64,000 nucleotides of DNA. Origin: Acidobacterium sp049965615 (lineage in GTDB: Bacteria; Acidobacteriota; Terriglobia; Terriglobales; Acidobacteriaceae). Every line of letters starts with the position of its first letter. Position 1 is the stretch's first letter. Shown one piece after another: positions 51,777 to 60,961 of the stretch. The stretch is taken from NCBI GenBank assembly GCA_049965615.1, contig JBMFWD010000011.1, positions 5,655 to 69,654 of the forward strand, read 5' to 3'. The position numbers were made by a program, and so were the translations under genes. The notes beneath the pieces are model-generated. The model ran no database searches, was not told the origin of the DNA, and was given only the letters and a program-made list of their open reading frames with translations.

Positions 51777-52239
51777 AAGTCTTTCTATTTCGGAATTTCT
51801 GGTGTTCACTGTTCGCTCCCTAAGAGTGTTTCGTTCGTGCTCTCTCGTTGTGGATTTTGGGGAGAGGCTCAGTCGTCACCGTTGAAAAGGACTGAGTGGT
51901 TCCGCTCCCAGGTGGATTTGGCTGCCCGTTGGAGGCGTATGACACTTCCAACCGGAGAACCTTTGTGAGCCCGCCTGCCAGGCAAGCGGTGGTACCGATT
52001 ACAGACAACGATAAATGTAAAGCATTACATAGGCTGTTGTCCGAAAATAAGGCCCTGCATACTGGGCGGTCAAGCATTTTTCGCCGCCAGTGCAGCTTCC
52101 CAGCCCTTCATTCTCGAATCTCGCCAGTTTTATTAACTCCGCAAACAAGTGTTTTGCTCCAATCAAGGAAGCCGCGGGGTGCGACGGCTGAGGGTAACGG
52201 ACCTGCACAGGTTTTCATTGCGATGCAGCCCCTCCCTTG
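51777..52239. other. Intergenic region between second receptor and sulfatase-fold gene
   Basis: 463 bases. It contains a TGTAA-N4-TTACA palindrome (52016-52029). No convincing gene is seen; the short open frames across it lack protein-like composition and plausible starts. Confidence 0.45.
52016..52029. promoter_or_regulatory. TGTAA-N4-TTACA palindrome upstream of second receptor
   Basis: TGTAA-AGCA-TTACA, extended by A and T to ATGTAA...TTACAT. Resembles LacI-family operators (TGTAAnCGnTTACA) in its arms. The centre is about 245 bases upstream of the receptor start codon. Confidence 0.5.
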
Positions 52240-54144
52240 TTATTTCTTCGCTCCTGCGGCGAGTTCTGTTTTTTCAAATCGGACTGCACCCGCAACTACC
52301 GCGCCGTTGGCGCGATTGGTCAACTTGACAGAGGTTGGGTCGTGGAAGACACCCAGCGAATGCCACTCGCCCTGGCCCTCCTGTTGATTGACCGGGAAGG
52401 ACATCGATCCACCCGGATAAAAAACGGTATAGGTTGCGTCCGTAGCCTGCTTCACTCCGGCCTTGCTGATGCCGCCGTAGTAGACAGAGATTTTGTACTG
52501 ACCGATGAACGGCGTATCCGACCGGTAGATGACATAGGCGTTGGCCGGACCCGGCGCGGCCCAGTAGGCGAAGTGGTCCAGGTTGTTGGCTGCATGATCC
52601 ATGCGCCAGGCGCTTCCGGTGAGCTGGTAGTGTGATCCGCCGGTGGGGTTGACGACAAGGTTTGCCAGGGACAGCATCTTCAGGTTGGTCGAGTCGCGAC
52701 CCTGCAGGACGGCCAGCGCGAAGTTGTGCCGCCAGTCCGGGTAGGACTCGGCCTGCTGCACTTCACTCTGGATGTGCTTGTCAAGCACGGCCCTCAGCTT
52801 TGCCGCCTCTTTTGGAATCTGCGAGCAGATGCTGTGCAGTTCATTCCAGTCGGCCTTTTCGTCAAAGCACTGGATCTTGCCGGTTGGTATCGTCTCAATG
52901 ATCTTGTAGCGTTTGCTGCGGACAGAATACTGGGGAACGAGGTTGGACTCCTCGGAAAAGAGGTACTTGTTGGGTGGGGTCGTGGTTGTGCCTTCGATAA
53001 TGGGCTTGAGGCTGACGCCGTCCGTTTTTGCCGGGGGCGGCAAGTGGTCCAGCGCCATGATCGTCGGGACGATGTCGTAGTTGCTCACCAGGTCGTTGAG
53101 CCGCTTGCCAGCCGGCACTCCGGGGCCTGCAACGATGAGCGGCACATGCAGGTCCGTGTTGTAGAGCGAGCGATGGTCCGCGGTGTTGAAGTCTCTCGGG
53201 TGCGAGTAGATCAGGTCGCCGTGGTCCGAGGTAAAGATGATGATGGTGTTCTTGTCCAGGCCCATCGACTGGATGGCATCAAGAAGCTTGCCGATGTAAT
53301 GGTCCGCGTAAAGAATCTTTCCGGCGTACATCTCCTGCATTCTGCGAATCGCATGGACATTTTGCAGCTTGGCCATCCGGTGCAGCTGGGCCGTGTCTCC
53401 CATGTCCGGAAAGTTCCCCGGCTCCTTGAACTTGTCGTATTCAGGGGACTCGTTGAAAGGGGCATGCGGCTCCATATAGTGGACCCACAGGAAGAAGCGC
53501 TGATGCTGATGCGCTTTGAGCCACTGCTCGGCCCAGGCTGTGGTCTTGGGCGCGGTCAGGTAAAAGGCGTCCGTATTCGGATGGCCCGGCACGGGGAGCT
53601 GGTAGCCGGGGAAGAATTTGAAGGAATCCCAGCCGCGATGCACCACATCCCAGATGGACCAGCAGTTGGCATTGTCCGCGGCCGTCACCATGCCGTACTT
53701 CTTCAGCATCTCCGGAAGAATGGGCTTGTAGGGCGAGAGCAGCAACCGGGAGGGCACCGAGGGCAGCTTGCCGTCGGTTAGCGGAGCGCTGATCCTCGGC
53801 CCGCAACCCTCATAGGGCGGCAGCGTCATGCCGTGGACGGTTGGAAACAGGCCGGTGAGAATGACGCCGAAGGATGGTGTGGTCCAGGGGGCGCCGGCGT
53901 ACATCTGCGTGAAGGCCGTTCCCCGGGAGGCCAGCTTTTCCAGATTTGGCGTGTCATCGTACGGTGCGCCGTACAGATGCATATAGTCGGCGCCCATCTG
54001 GTCTGCGGTTAAAAGAATCACATTATAGGGGGCCGTCTTGCGGGGGGCCTGACTCTGAGCTCGAACGGGCTCTACGGTCGCCGCCATCAGGCAGACGATC
54101 GCGATCCAAAGGCTCCACCGGATCATCGAATTCCATCTCTGCAT
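52240..54144 (-). CDS. Sulfatase-fold (alkaline-phosphatase superfamily) secreted protein with Thr at nucleophile position
   Basis: 634 residues with a signal peptide (MIRWSLWIAIVCLMAATVEP, cleavage near VRA-QS). Sulfatase fold: NVILLTADQMGADYMHLYGAPYDDTPNLEKLASRGTAF, IIIFTSDHGDLIYSHPRDF and DNANCWSIWDVVHRGW. Sulfatases need C/S-x-P-x-R for conversion of Cys/Ser to formylglycine. Here the aligned segment is T88-T-P-S-F92 (PWTTPSFGVILTG), so the Cys/Ser and the Arg are both missing. Metal-site residues D48 and SDHG are present. Thr nucleophiles occur in other members of the superfamily (phosphodiesterases, phosphoethanolamine transferases), so it may act on phosphate esters. The C-terminal 170 residues form an extra domain. 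Confidence 0.85.
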   Translation of the reverse strand: MQRWNSMIRWSLWIAIVCLMAATVEPVRAQSQAPRKTAPYNVILLTADQMGADYMHLYGAPYDDTPNLEKLASRGTAFTQMYAGAPWTTPSFGVILTGLFPTVHGMTLPPYEGCGPRISAPLTDGKLPSVPSRLLLSPYKPILPEMLKKYGMVTAADNANCWSIWDVVHRGWDSFKFFPGYQLPVPGHPNTDAFYLTAPKTTAWAEQWLKAHQHQRFFLWVHYMEPHAPFNESPEYDKFKEPGNFPDMGDTAQLHRMAKLQNVHAIRRMQEMYAGKILYADHYIGKLLDAIQSMGLDKNTIIIFTSDHGDLIYSHPRDFNTADHRSLYNTDLHVPLIVAGPGVPAGKRLNDLVSNYDIVPTIMALDHLPPPAKTDGVSLKPIIEGTTTTPPNKYLFSEESNLVPQYSVRSKRYKIIETIPTGKIQCFDEKADWNELHSICSQIPKEAAKLRAVLDKHIQSEVQQAESYPDWRHNFALAVLQGRDSTNLKMLSLANLVVNPTGGSHYQLTGSAWRMDHAANNLDHFAYWAAPGPANAYVIYRSDTPFIGQYKISVYYGGISKAGVKQATDATYTVFYPGGSMSFPVNQQEGQGEWHSLGVFHDPTSVKLTNRANGAVVAGAVRFEKTELAAGAKK

Positions 54145-54512
54145 TGCAATATCCCTTTTGGTGTTGAAAATTCATCGCCTCTTTGGGCGTTTTTCCCTGG
54201 GTATGCCGGCGGAAAGTAAAAAGGGACTCACCGCTCATCGGCCACGGCGCATGCAGGCGAATCATCTGCCCGGCAAGTTCCCGGCAGTCGTTCGAAATTC
54301 GCTGGCACGCATTTAGACCTTGCTAGATTGGAGCGAATCCTCTGCGCACAGCAGAACGGCTGGCAAGTCAATAACTGTCAATGACTGTTTTACGGCGTTA
54401 AATAGAAGCTAAGTCTTTTTACAACAATGGCTTGGATTCGATATTGGAATCGTTTGCATTGATTGTTACGGGAGTGTTATGCTGACTGGCGATTGGACAG
54501 GCAGGAGCAAAA
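54145..54512. other. Divergent intergenic region sulfatase-fold/regulator
   Basis: 368 bases. It contains TGGAA-TCGT-TTGCA at 54445-54458, a near-palindrome with the CG centre of LacI-family sites. Several A/T-rich stretches precede the regulator. No gene or RNA seen. Confidence 0.4.
54445..54458. promoter_or_regulatory. Candidate LacI-type near-palindrome before regulator
   Basis: TGGAA-TCGT-TTGCA: AA-n-CG-n-TT core flanked by TG and CA; the third and twelfth bases do not pair. It lies about 60 bases upstream of the regulator's ATG. Weak evidence. Confidence 0.3.
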
Positions 54513-55649
54513 ATGGAACCCGCGGTCGAAAACCAGCAGATCGTCGACCATCTTGCGTCCATTCTCGCTGCTCCCGCCTTTGCCTCCAGCAAGCGCTGCC
54601 GGGACTTTCTCAGCTACATTGTGACGGAGGCGATGGAAGGCCGGCGTGAGGAGATCAACGAGCGCAACATTGCGCATGTGGTCTTCGGCAAGAGTCATCG
54701 CTTTGAACCGAGTGAAGATTCCCTCGTCAGGGTAAAAGCGCACGAGGTCCGACGGCGGCTGGCGCAGTACTACCAGGACAATCCCGGTTCCGAATTCAAG
54801 ATTGAGCTTCCTCATGGGGGTTACGCGCCCCAGTTTGTGCAGCAGCGCGCGCCGCAGGCTCCGGCTCCCGGCGAATACAACCGTCCGTTGCCGTCTCCAC
54901 CGCCCCGGACGCCCATCACCCGGCGCAAGGCCTTCTGGTACATTGCCGGAACTGCTGCCGCCGCCGCGGTACCGGCATCCTTATATATCAGAGGCGGATA
55001 TGTGCGCACTCCGCTGGAGCAACTCTGGAAGCCGATAGAAGATGCGAACACGCCGCTGCTGATCTCGATTCCGGTGCTGAAGTCGCAGACCCCCAATGGA
55101 TCCATCGCGGATCGGGTCGGCCTGGGTGTGGCGGCTGCCGTCAGCCAAGCGGCAAATTTTCTCAACGCCCACCACTTGCCGTATCGGCTGCGTTTCGGCT
55201 CCGGGCTCACCTTCGCGCAGTTGCGTGAGCAACCCAGCCTGCTGCTTGGAGGATTCACGTCTTCGTGGAGCATCTGGGCCACCAAAGGACTTCGTTACAA
55301 CATGGTGGCCGGAAAAACATGGGCCGAGTCCTACATTATCGACTCGAAGACCGGTCAGCGCTGGCAGGCGGAGAATCTGCAGCCCGATGGATATGCGTCT
55401 GCGGACTACGGAATTGTGGCGCGGATCTTTGATGCCGTGAGCGGTCAGATCTTATTTGTCGCCGCCGGCATCACCACATTCGGCACGGAGGGAGCTGCCT
55501 CTGTGCTCTTCGACCCTCACGCTTTTGCCTCAGTGGTGAAAGGGGCGCCACGCGACTGGACTTCAAAAAACTTCCAGGCGGTGGTCAAGGTTTCCATCAT
55601 TGGAACAACCCCTTCCACGCCCGAGATTATCGCCACGCACTTCTGGTAG
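54513..55649 (+). CDS. Membrane-anchored one-component regulator (acidobacterial wHTH type)
   Basis: 378 residues from ATG 54513. The N-terminal domain (about 1-110) has FASSKRCRDFLSYIVTEAMEGRREEINERNIAHVVFGK, then SLVRVKAHEVRRRLAQYY, resembling a winged-helix DNA-binding domain seen in many acidobacterial regulators. After a Pro-rich linker comes one membrane helix (about 140-159), then a C-terminal periplasmic domain of about 220 residues without a recognised motif. The topology suggests direct signal transduction from periplasm to DNA, as in CadC/ToxR. It lies within the polymer-utilisation region, so it probably controls the receptors and hydrolases (inference). Confidence 0.75.
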   Translation: MEPAVENQQIVDHLASILAAPAFASSKRCRDFLSYIVTEAMEGRREEINERNIAHVVFGKSHRFEPSEDSLVRVKAHEVRRRLAQYYQDNPGSEFKIELPHGGYAPQFVQQRAPQAPAPGEYNRPLPSPPPRTPITRRKAFWYIAGTAAAAAVPASLYIRGGYVRTPLEQLWKPIEDANTPLLISIPVLKSQTPNGSIADRVGLGVAAAVSQAANFLNAHHLPYRLRFGSGLTFAQLREQPSLLLGGFTSSWSIWATKGLRYNMVAGKTWAESYIIDSKTGQRWQAENLQPDGYASADYGIVARIFDAVSGQILFVAAGITTFGTEGAASVLFDPHAFASVVKGAPRDWTSKNFQAVVKVSIIGTTPSTPEIIATHFW

Positions 55650-55684
55650 TCGCCGCATGCGCCATACGGCGGCCCCGGCTCGCA

Positions 55685-55720
55685 ATAAAAATGCGCCCGG
55701 GGAATCCAGGGATTCCCCAG
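55685..55720. terminator. Bidirectional hairpin between regulator and PhoD genes
   Basis: GGGGAATC (55699-55706) pairs with GATTCCCC (55711-55718), with a 4-base loop. ATAAAAAT precedes it, reading as a T-run on the minus strand for phoD; on the plus strand it follows the regulator stop. Confidence 0.7.
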
Positions 55721-55771
55721 ACGCGGTTCGCTTACCCGATCTCGGAGGCCAGCGAAAACATGAGCAGCACG

Positions 55772-58465
55772 TCAGGAGATGTCGAGCTTGCGCGCCTTCA
55801 CGCCGTTCTTCACCTTTCTGAAGAAGCCATCCGGATCGTAGGCCAGAACATTGTAGGTGCCTGGCTTGCGAACCTTGGGCGTGAATGAGGTTCCGTTGAT
55901 GCGCAGCGTGTAGATCACGTCTCCGCTGGATGCATCCTGCACCTGCACCACCGGATCGCGAAAACCGGGAGTTTCGATGGTATCCAGCTCATACTGCGCG
56001 CCCCATAAACCGTTGTCGATCTGATCGATGACGATCGGCCAACCCGCATAGGGCCCCGCGTCCGCCTGCGTCGGATCGACCCATCTGGGCCAGATGGCCA
56101 CGGTGATTTTGCGAGTCGACTTGTCGCAGGTAAGGATGGAATAGCCGGTCGCGCGCAGGCGCAATCCCTCCAGCCCAGGGCCCGGATACGTAGCCGGACA
56201 TGCTGTGTTGAGAATGGTCAGCTTGTTGCCGAACTTGTCCAGGTAATCGCCCGTGTTGTGACGGCCATAGAGAGGATTCTTGCCCTCATATGGCGGCCAC
56301 CAGCGGCGGGGCCAGATGCTGGAGATGGCCGGCGTGCAGATGCCATAGACACCATCGCGAAACTCGTCAACGCCGTAATGCGACATGCTCCCCAGGTGTT
56401 GATCCCCTGAGAGATGCGGGGCAAAGCCCTTGCGAAACTTCAAAATGCCGGCATCGCGCCCATGCTGTGGCCAGGCGTTGGAGTCATAGTCGGCAACCAG
56501 GTGATCACCCTTGACGTACACTCCCACCGGGGGAATATTGTCTTCCGGATCGTGATTGTCGGTGTAGTAATCGTGTGGCTCAGTGTGGATGCAGCCAAAG
56601 ACGGTTTGCGAAACCGCAAGCTTCATCCATGTGCCGCCGCCCCAGTCCGCGGCCCACTCTTCAAGGAAGTTCAACTGCCTTTGCCCGAGGAGCTCCGCGT
56701 CCGGATCGTCGCTCTGCGCTTCGGTATCCCACTTGCGGTTGTGCGCAAAACCGTTGACGATTTCCGCTTCCGGCAGCAGCGGCTTGGGAGCCGACTTCCA
56801 CTTGCGGTCTTCCAGGATGGCAAAGCTGACGCCACCCCAGCGCAGATCGGTGTAGTAGACATGAATGCCCTGCAGCACGGGTGTGGGATCGTAGGGATCG
56901 GGCAGGTGCGAAACCTGCATGCGCTGGGCCATGTTCACCCAGCGCGGGGCCATTTTGTAACCGCCGGAGTCCTGAATCGCGAACTCTTTTGCGCCGTAAC
57001 GCACCGTGCCCACCTTCGCCGCACCCTGTCCGAGCGCCGGGTTGGTCGGGCGTCCGCCGCAGCCCCAGATGTTGCCGTGGAACATATCGTGATCGTCGGT
57101 CTGGCAGGTGGAGGGAATGTCCTTGAGAAGATCGCGGGCCGACCATCCAAAGATGAACCACTTGCGCTGATAGTCGTGCATGGCGGGCACAATCAGGTCA
57201 TCCACGCGGCTTTCAATGGCGCCGTAGCCGCCGACCGGCTCATACACCTGGTCGCCGGTCCACAGGAGAATGTCCGGATTCTGAGCGGCCAGGTGCCTGG
57301 TGAAATCGGTATGCGGAAAACCGAAGTCCCAGATGCAGGTCAGCAGGCCGACGTTAATCTTTTGCTTCTCGACGGGGTCATGGCGAATCGTGCCCCCGTA
57401 AGTGTGCCGCATCACCTTGCCTTCGTCGTCCGGCAGCTCGAGCACCACGCGATACGGCGTGTCTTCTTTCGGATTCCAGTTGGTGACGCGAAACAGGGCG
57501 TTGCAGGCGTCATGGTCGATCGTCTCCGTGGCGATGGTCTTCCACCGTGACCCACTGCGAATCTGCAGTTTGGCTTCCCGCGTTTCCTCACCCAGCGGGG
57601 GCATCTGCGCGGAAAGCTTGAGAATGTTGCGGCTCACCGTGTAAAGCGTGAAGAAGATGGGCCCGTAGGCGCGGTCTTCATGCTTGTCCACCTTGGTGCC
57701 GCCAACCGTCCAGTCCTTGAACCAGAAGGTCATGTCGCCTCCGGTTTGCTGATCCGGCGGATACCAGTTGAAGTCCTTGATCTCGGGCCATGCAACCGGG
57801 GTGGGCTTCACCTCACCGGAGCTGCACACCAGTGCTACGCCGCCGGTGATCCAGTCCGCGGGAACTTCACGAGTGACCTCCACGGCCTTTTTCCCAGTTG
57901 GGGCCGAGGCGCGCAGCAGTACCTTGTATCCCTGCGCGGAAGGCGAGGCGTGCATCTGCAGCACAACGTCGCGATTCAGATTCACGCGCGGAGCTGAGGC
58001 TTCCAACTCGCCGATAAACAGGCGTCCGTCTGCGTGGATGCCAAGATTCATGCCACGCCCGTAAATGGCCGTGGCGCGATAGTCGTTCATCGGGTTCTTG
58101 ATGCCGATGCGGAAGCCAACCAATCCCTGCGTGGTTTCTTTCTTGTCCAGCTTTCCCAGTTGAACGCTCATCGTGAGGTCGCCCCTGCGGTCCGCGACCT
58201 CGCGAGTGAGCAGAAAGACATTGCGGTCGCCGCCGGGCGAGAAACACTCCAGCCGGCCATCCTGCACGCGCCAATCCTGCAGCGGATTGCTCCAGTACTG
58301 CTGGCCAGGCCAGGGGCGGCTGAACGACTCGGGCCACTGACTGCGGAAGGAAGGGTTGCGGCGCGCTTCCTCGGCGGCAGCCGGCCAGCGGCTGAGAGCA
58401 GTAGCGCCCAGGGCAGTGACGCCCGCGCTCTTTAGAAATGATCGGCGGCTAAAATTCATGTTCAT
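55772..58465 (-). CDS. PhoD-like metallophosphatase, Tat-exported
   Basis: 897 residues from ATG 58465 (MNMNFSRRSFLKSAGVTAL), with GAGGATCCTGC upstream. SRRSFLK is a twin-arginine signal. N-terminal sandwich-like domain (about 60-390), then a metallophosphatase core with DFGFPHTDFTRHLAAQNPDILLWTGDQVYE, TCQTDDHDMFHGN and FAPHLSGDQHLGSM, which are the PhoD metal-binding segments. PhoD enzymes use iron and calcium on phosphate mono- and diesters. A TGTAATGC-type palindrome sits about 55-65 bases upstream. Confidence 0.88.
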   Translation of the reverse strand: MNMNFSRRSFLKSAGVTALGATALSRWPAAAEEARRNPSFRSQWPESFSRPWPGQQYWSNPLQDWRVQDGRLECFSPGGDRNVFLLTREVADRRGDLTMSVQLGKLDKKETTQGLVGFRIGIKNPMNDYRATAIYGRGMNLGIHADGRLFIGELEASAPRVNLNRDVVLQMHASPSAQGYKVLLRASAPTGKKAVEVTREVPADWITGGVALVCSSGEVKPTPVAWPEIKDFNWYPPDQQTGGDMTFWFKDWTVGGTKVDKHEDRAYGPIFFTLYTVSRNILKLSAQMPPLGEETREAKLQIRSGSRWKTIATETIDHDACNALFRVTNWNPKEDTPYRVVLELPDDEGKVMRHTYGGTIRHDPVEKQKINVGLLTCIWDFGFPHTDFTRHLAAQNPDILLWTGDQVYEPVGGYGAIESRVDDLIVPAMHDYQRKWFIFGWSARDLLKDIPSTCQTDDHDMFHGNIWGCGGRPTNPALGQGAAKVGTVRYGAKEFAIQDSGGYKMAPRWVNMAQRMQVSHLPDPYDPTPVLQGIHVYYTDLRWGGVSFAILEDRKWKSAPKPLLPEAEIVNGFAHNRKWDTEAQSDDPDAELLGQRQLNFLEEWAADWGGGTWMKLAVSQTVFGCIHTEPHDYYTDNHDPEDNIPPVGVYVKGDHLVADYDSNAWPQHGRDAGILKFRKGFAPHLSGDQHLGSMSHYGVDEFRDGVYGICTPAISSIWPRRWWPPYEGKNPLYGRHNTGDYLDKFGNKLTILNTACPATYPGPGLEGLRLRATGYSILTCDKSTRKITVAIWPRWVDPTQADAGPYAGWPIVIDQIDNGLWGAQYELDTIETPGFRDPVVQVQDASSGDVIYTLRINGTSFTPKVRKPGTYNVLAYDPDGFFRKVKNGVKARKLDIS

Positions 58466-58503
58466 GCAGGATCCTCGGAAAAGCGAAAGGGAAATCGGGA
58501 GAA

Positions 58504-58531
58504 ATAATACCGCAGAGTGTAATGCATTACA
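58504..58531 (-). promoter_or_regulatory. PhoD promoter with TGTAATGCATTACA operator
   Basis: A perfect 14-bp palindrome TGTAATGCATTACA (58518-58531) is followed on the minus strand by CTCTGCGG and a TATTAT (58504-58509), placing the palindrome over the -35 region. Occupancy there would block or recruit polymerase. Confidence 0.6.
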
Positions 58532-58645
58532 TGCACAATAATCCACTCCCGGCTGGATTCGTTTTACTTCTGTTCAAACGAGATCAGCTGTCCGCTGAGC
58601 CGACACCACTCTATCATCCTGATTCCACAAGAGCTACCCTGCCCG

Positions 58646-60529
58646 CTACTCCACCGTGACGGATTTGGCGAGGTTACGCGGCTGATCAACGTCACAGCCG
58701 AGCCACACCGCGATATGGTACGCCAGCAACTGGAGCGGCAGCACGTCAAGCACCGGCAGCAGCAGCTCCGGCGCTGAGGGAATTTCGATGACGTGGTCCG
58801 TCACCTGGCGAATTTCCTCGTCGCCATAGATGGCCACGGCGATCACCTTGCCGGAGCGCGCAGTCACTTCCTGAATGTTGGAGAGCGTCTTTTCGTAGCG
58901 CAGGCAGGAGTCGCGGTCGGAAGGATCCCTGGTGGCGAGCACCACGACCGGCAGCGTCTCGTCGATGAGCGCGTTGGGGCCATGCTTCATTTCGCCAGCC
59001 GGATAACCCTCGGCGTGGATGTAGGAAATCTCCTTGAGCTTGAGCGCGCCTTCGAGCGCAATGGCGTAGTGGATGCCGCGTCCCAGGTAAAGAAAATCCC
59101 GCGCTCCGGCGTACTGGCGCGCCAGCTTCTCACATTCGGCGTCCACGTTGCGCAACACCTCTTCCACCTTGCCGGGCAGCAGACTCAGCTCTTCGAGCAA
59201 ATGTCGGCTTTCCGCTTCCGTGATGGCGCCGCGCACCTGGGCCAGGTGCAGCGCGAAGAGAAACAGCGCCACCAGTTGCGCCGTAAATGCCTTGGTGGAG
59301 GCGACGCCGATCTCCGGCCCGGCGTGCGTGTAGATGGTGCCGTGCGCCTCGCGCGCGATGGCCGCGCCCACCACATTGCAGATGGCGATGGTCTTGGAGC
59401 CCTTGCTGATCATCTCGCGCTGCGCGGCGAGCGTGTCGGCGGTTTCGCCGGACTGCGTGATGAGCAGGCCGATGGAGTTGGGATCGGGAATGGGATCGCG
59501 ATAGCGGTATTCGCTGGCGTAGTCCACTTCCACAGGGACGCGGGCCAGCCGCTCGATCATGAACTTGCCGACGATGGCCGCATGCCAACTGGTGCCGCAG
59601 GCCGCGATGTGAATCCGGGTGGCCGCGCGAAATTCCTCGTCGGTAATCTGCATCTCGCGCAGATACACTTTGGCCTGGTCGAGTGAGACGCGGCTGAGCG
59701 TAGTCTCGCGAATCGAGCGTGGCTGCTCAAAGATTTCCTTGAGCATAAAGTGCTTGTAGCCGCCCTTTTCCGCCTGGATTGGGTCCCAGGTGATGCGCTG
59801 CACCTCGGGCTGGATGGGCTTGCCTTCAAAGTCAGTAAAGGTAACGCCCTCGGGCTTGAGCACAGCCATTTCTCCGTCGCCCAGAAAGACAAGGTTGCGC
59901 GTGTGGTGCAGGATGCCCGGCACATCGGAGGCCATGAAGTTTTCGCCCTCGCCCAGGCCGACAATGGCAGGCGGGCCATTACGCGCCGCGACAATGGTAT
60001 CCGGCTCGTCGGCACAGATGACGCCGATCGCGAAGGCCCCGGTGAGGCGGCGAATGGCATGGCGCACGGCGTCTGCCAGCAAAAGCCGCCTGTCGGCGCG
60101 CTCGGCCAGGATGAGCTCATGCTCGATCAGGTGCGCGATGATTTCTGTATCTGTTTCGGTGACGAATTTGTGGCCCTCGGCGGTCAGCTCCTGCTTGAGC
60201 GCAAGGTAGTTCTCCACAATGCCGTTGTGCACCACCACAATGCGGCCCGAGCAGTCGCGGTGCGGGTGCGCGTTTTCTTCGGTGGGCCGGCCATGGGTCG
60301 CCCAGCGCGTGTGGCCGATGCCGTAGGTGCCTTCGATGGGCTTCTGGCGGATAACCTCTTCGAGATTGCGCAGCTTGCCCGGCGCGCGCCGCAGCGTCAG
60401 TTCTGAGCCGCTGGTCCCCACGGCAATGCCTGCCGAGTCGTAGCCACGGTATTCGAGGCGGCGCAGGCCCTCGATGATGACCGGAACCACTTCTTTGCGT
60501 TTTCCGACGTATCCAACAATTCCACACAT
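58646..60529 (-). CDS. glmS: Glutamine-fructose-6-phosphate transaminase (isomerising)
   Basis: 627 residues. N-terminal glutaminase domain with nucleophile Cys2 (MCGIVGYVGKRK), then two SIS domains (IHIAACGTSWHAAIVGKFMIE and HYAIALEGALKLKEISYIHAEGY). It makes glucosamine-6-phosphate for peptidoglycan and lipopolysaccharide. C-terminal NLAKSVTVE is the family end. The glmS ribozyme is not seen upstream: only 96 bases separate it from purS. Confidence 0.96.
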   Translation of the reverse strand: MCGIVGYVGKRKEVVPVIIEGLRRLEYRGYDSAGIAVGTSGSELTLRRAPGKLRNLEEVIRQKPIEGTYGIGHTRWATHGRPTEENAHPHRDCSGRIVVVHNGIVENYLALKQELTAEGHKFVTETDTEIIAHLIEHELILAERADRRLLLADAVRHAIRRLTGAFAIGVICADEPDTIVAARNGPPAIVGLGEGENFMASDVPGILHHTRNLVFLGDGEMAVLKPEGVTFTDFEGKPIQPEVQRITWDPIQAEKGGYKHFMLKEIFEQPRSIRETTLSRVSLDQAKVYLREMQITDEEFRAATRIHIAACGTSWHAAIVGKFMIERLARVPVEVDYASEYRYRDPIPDPNSIGLLITQSGETADTLAAQREMISKGSKTIAICNVVGAAIAREAHGTIYTHAGPEIGVASTKAFTAQLVALFLFALHLAQVRGAITEAESRHLLEELSLLPGKVEEVLRNVDAECEKLARQYAGARDFLYLGRGIHYAIALEGALKLKEISYIHAEGYPAGEMKHGPNALIDETLPVVVLATRDPSDRDSCLRYEKTLSNIQEVTARSGKVIAVAIYGDEEIRQVTDHVIEIPSAPELLLPVLDVLPLQLLAYHIAVWLGCDVDQPRNLAKSVTVE

Positions 60530-60625
60530 AGGCGACTTTCCTGATCTTGAGATGCAGACTGGGCCAGCGCGCGCGCAGTGTACGCTCTGCGCGAGGAGAA
60601 ATCAGCGCCGGAAGGCTATTGCGAC

Positions 60626-60877
60626 CTACTCGACATCTTCCAGGTGGAAGCGGAATTCCTCAATCACCGGGTTGGTGAGCACTTCGCGGGCGATGCGCTC
60701 CACTTCCCTGCGCGCCGTCTCCGCATTTAGCGCGTCATCCAGCGTGAGGACAAAGTACTTCCCCTGCCGTACCGACTCAATCCCGCTGTATTGCATCTTT
60801 GTAAGTGCGTTGAAGATTGCCTGGCCCTGGGGGTCAAGCACAGTGGATTTTAACGTAACGTGGACATGCGCCTTCAT
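60626..60877 (-). CDS. purS: Phosphoribosylformylglycinamidine synthase subunit PurS
   Basis: 83 residues, one small alpha/beta domain. MKAHVHVTLKSTVLDPQGQAI and GKYFVLTLDD with VLTNPVIEEFRF are PurS signatures. It bridges PurL and PurQ in the three-subunit FGAR amidotransferase. No purQ or purL is nearby in this window. TATAAT at 60886-60891 is 8 bases before the ATG, so the transcript may be leaderless. Confidence 0.93.
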   Translation of the reverse strand: MKAHVHVTLKSTVLDPQGQAIFNALTKMQYSGIESVRQGKYFVLTLDDALNAETARREVERIAREVLTNPVIEEFRFHLEDVE

Positions 60878-60885
60878 TTAGCCTG

Positions 60886-60891
60886 ATTATA
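60886..60891 (-). promoter_or_regulatory. Candidate purS -10, leaderless
   Basis: A perfect TATAAT on the minus strand followed by CAGGCTAA and ATG, leaving a leader of at most 1-2 bases. A TTGCAA lies 21 bases upstream. Confidence 0.45.
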
Positions 60892-60912
60892 AATGTTCAC
60901 AGTCACCGCCGA

Positions 60913-60940
60913 TTGCAACAGAAAATAGACGCTACATTAT
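60913..60940 (+). promoter_or_regulatory. Candidate ppa promoter
   Basis: TTGCAA (60913-60918) and CATTAT (60935-60940) are 16 bases apart, an acceptable -35/-10 pair. The ppa ATG is 21 bases beyond, after AGAGGAACAGGAAG, which holds the ribosome-binding site. Confidence 0.5.
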
Positions 60941-60961
60941 CAGAGGAACAGGAAGACCACT

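Noticed and set aside
60530..60625. glmS ribozyme
   Set aside because: Only 96 bases lie upstream of glmS and none resembles the ribozyme core; glmS ribozymes are mostly in Firmicutes.
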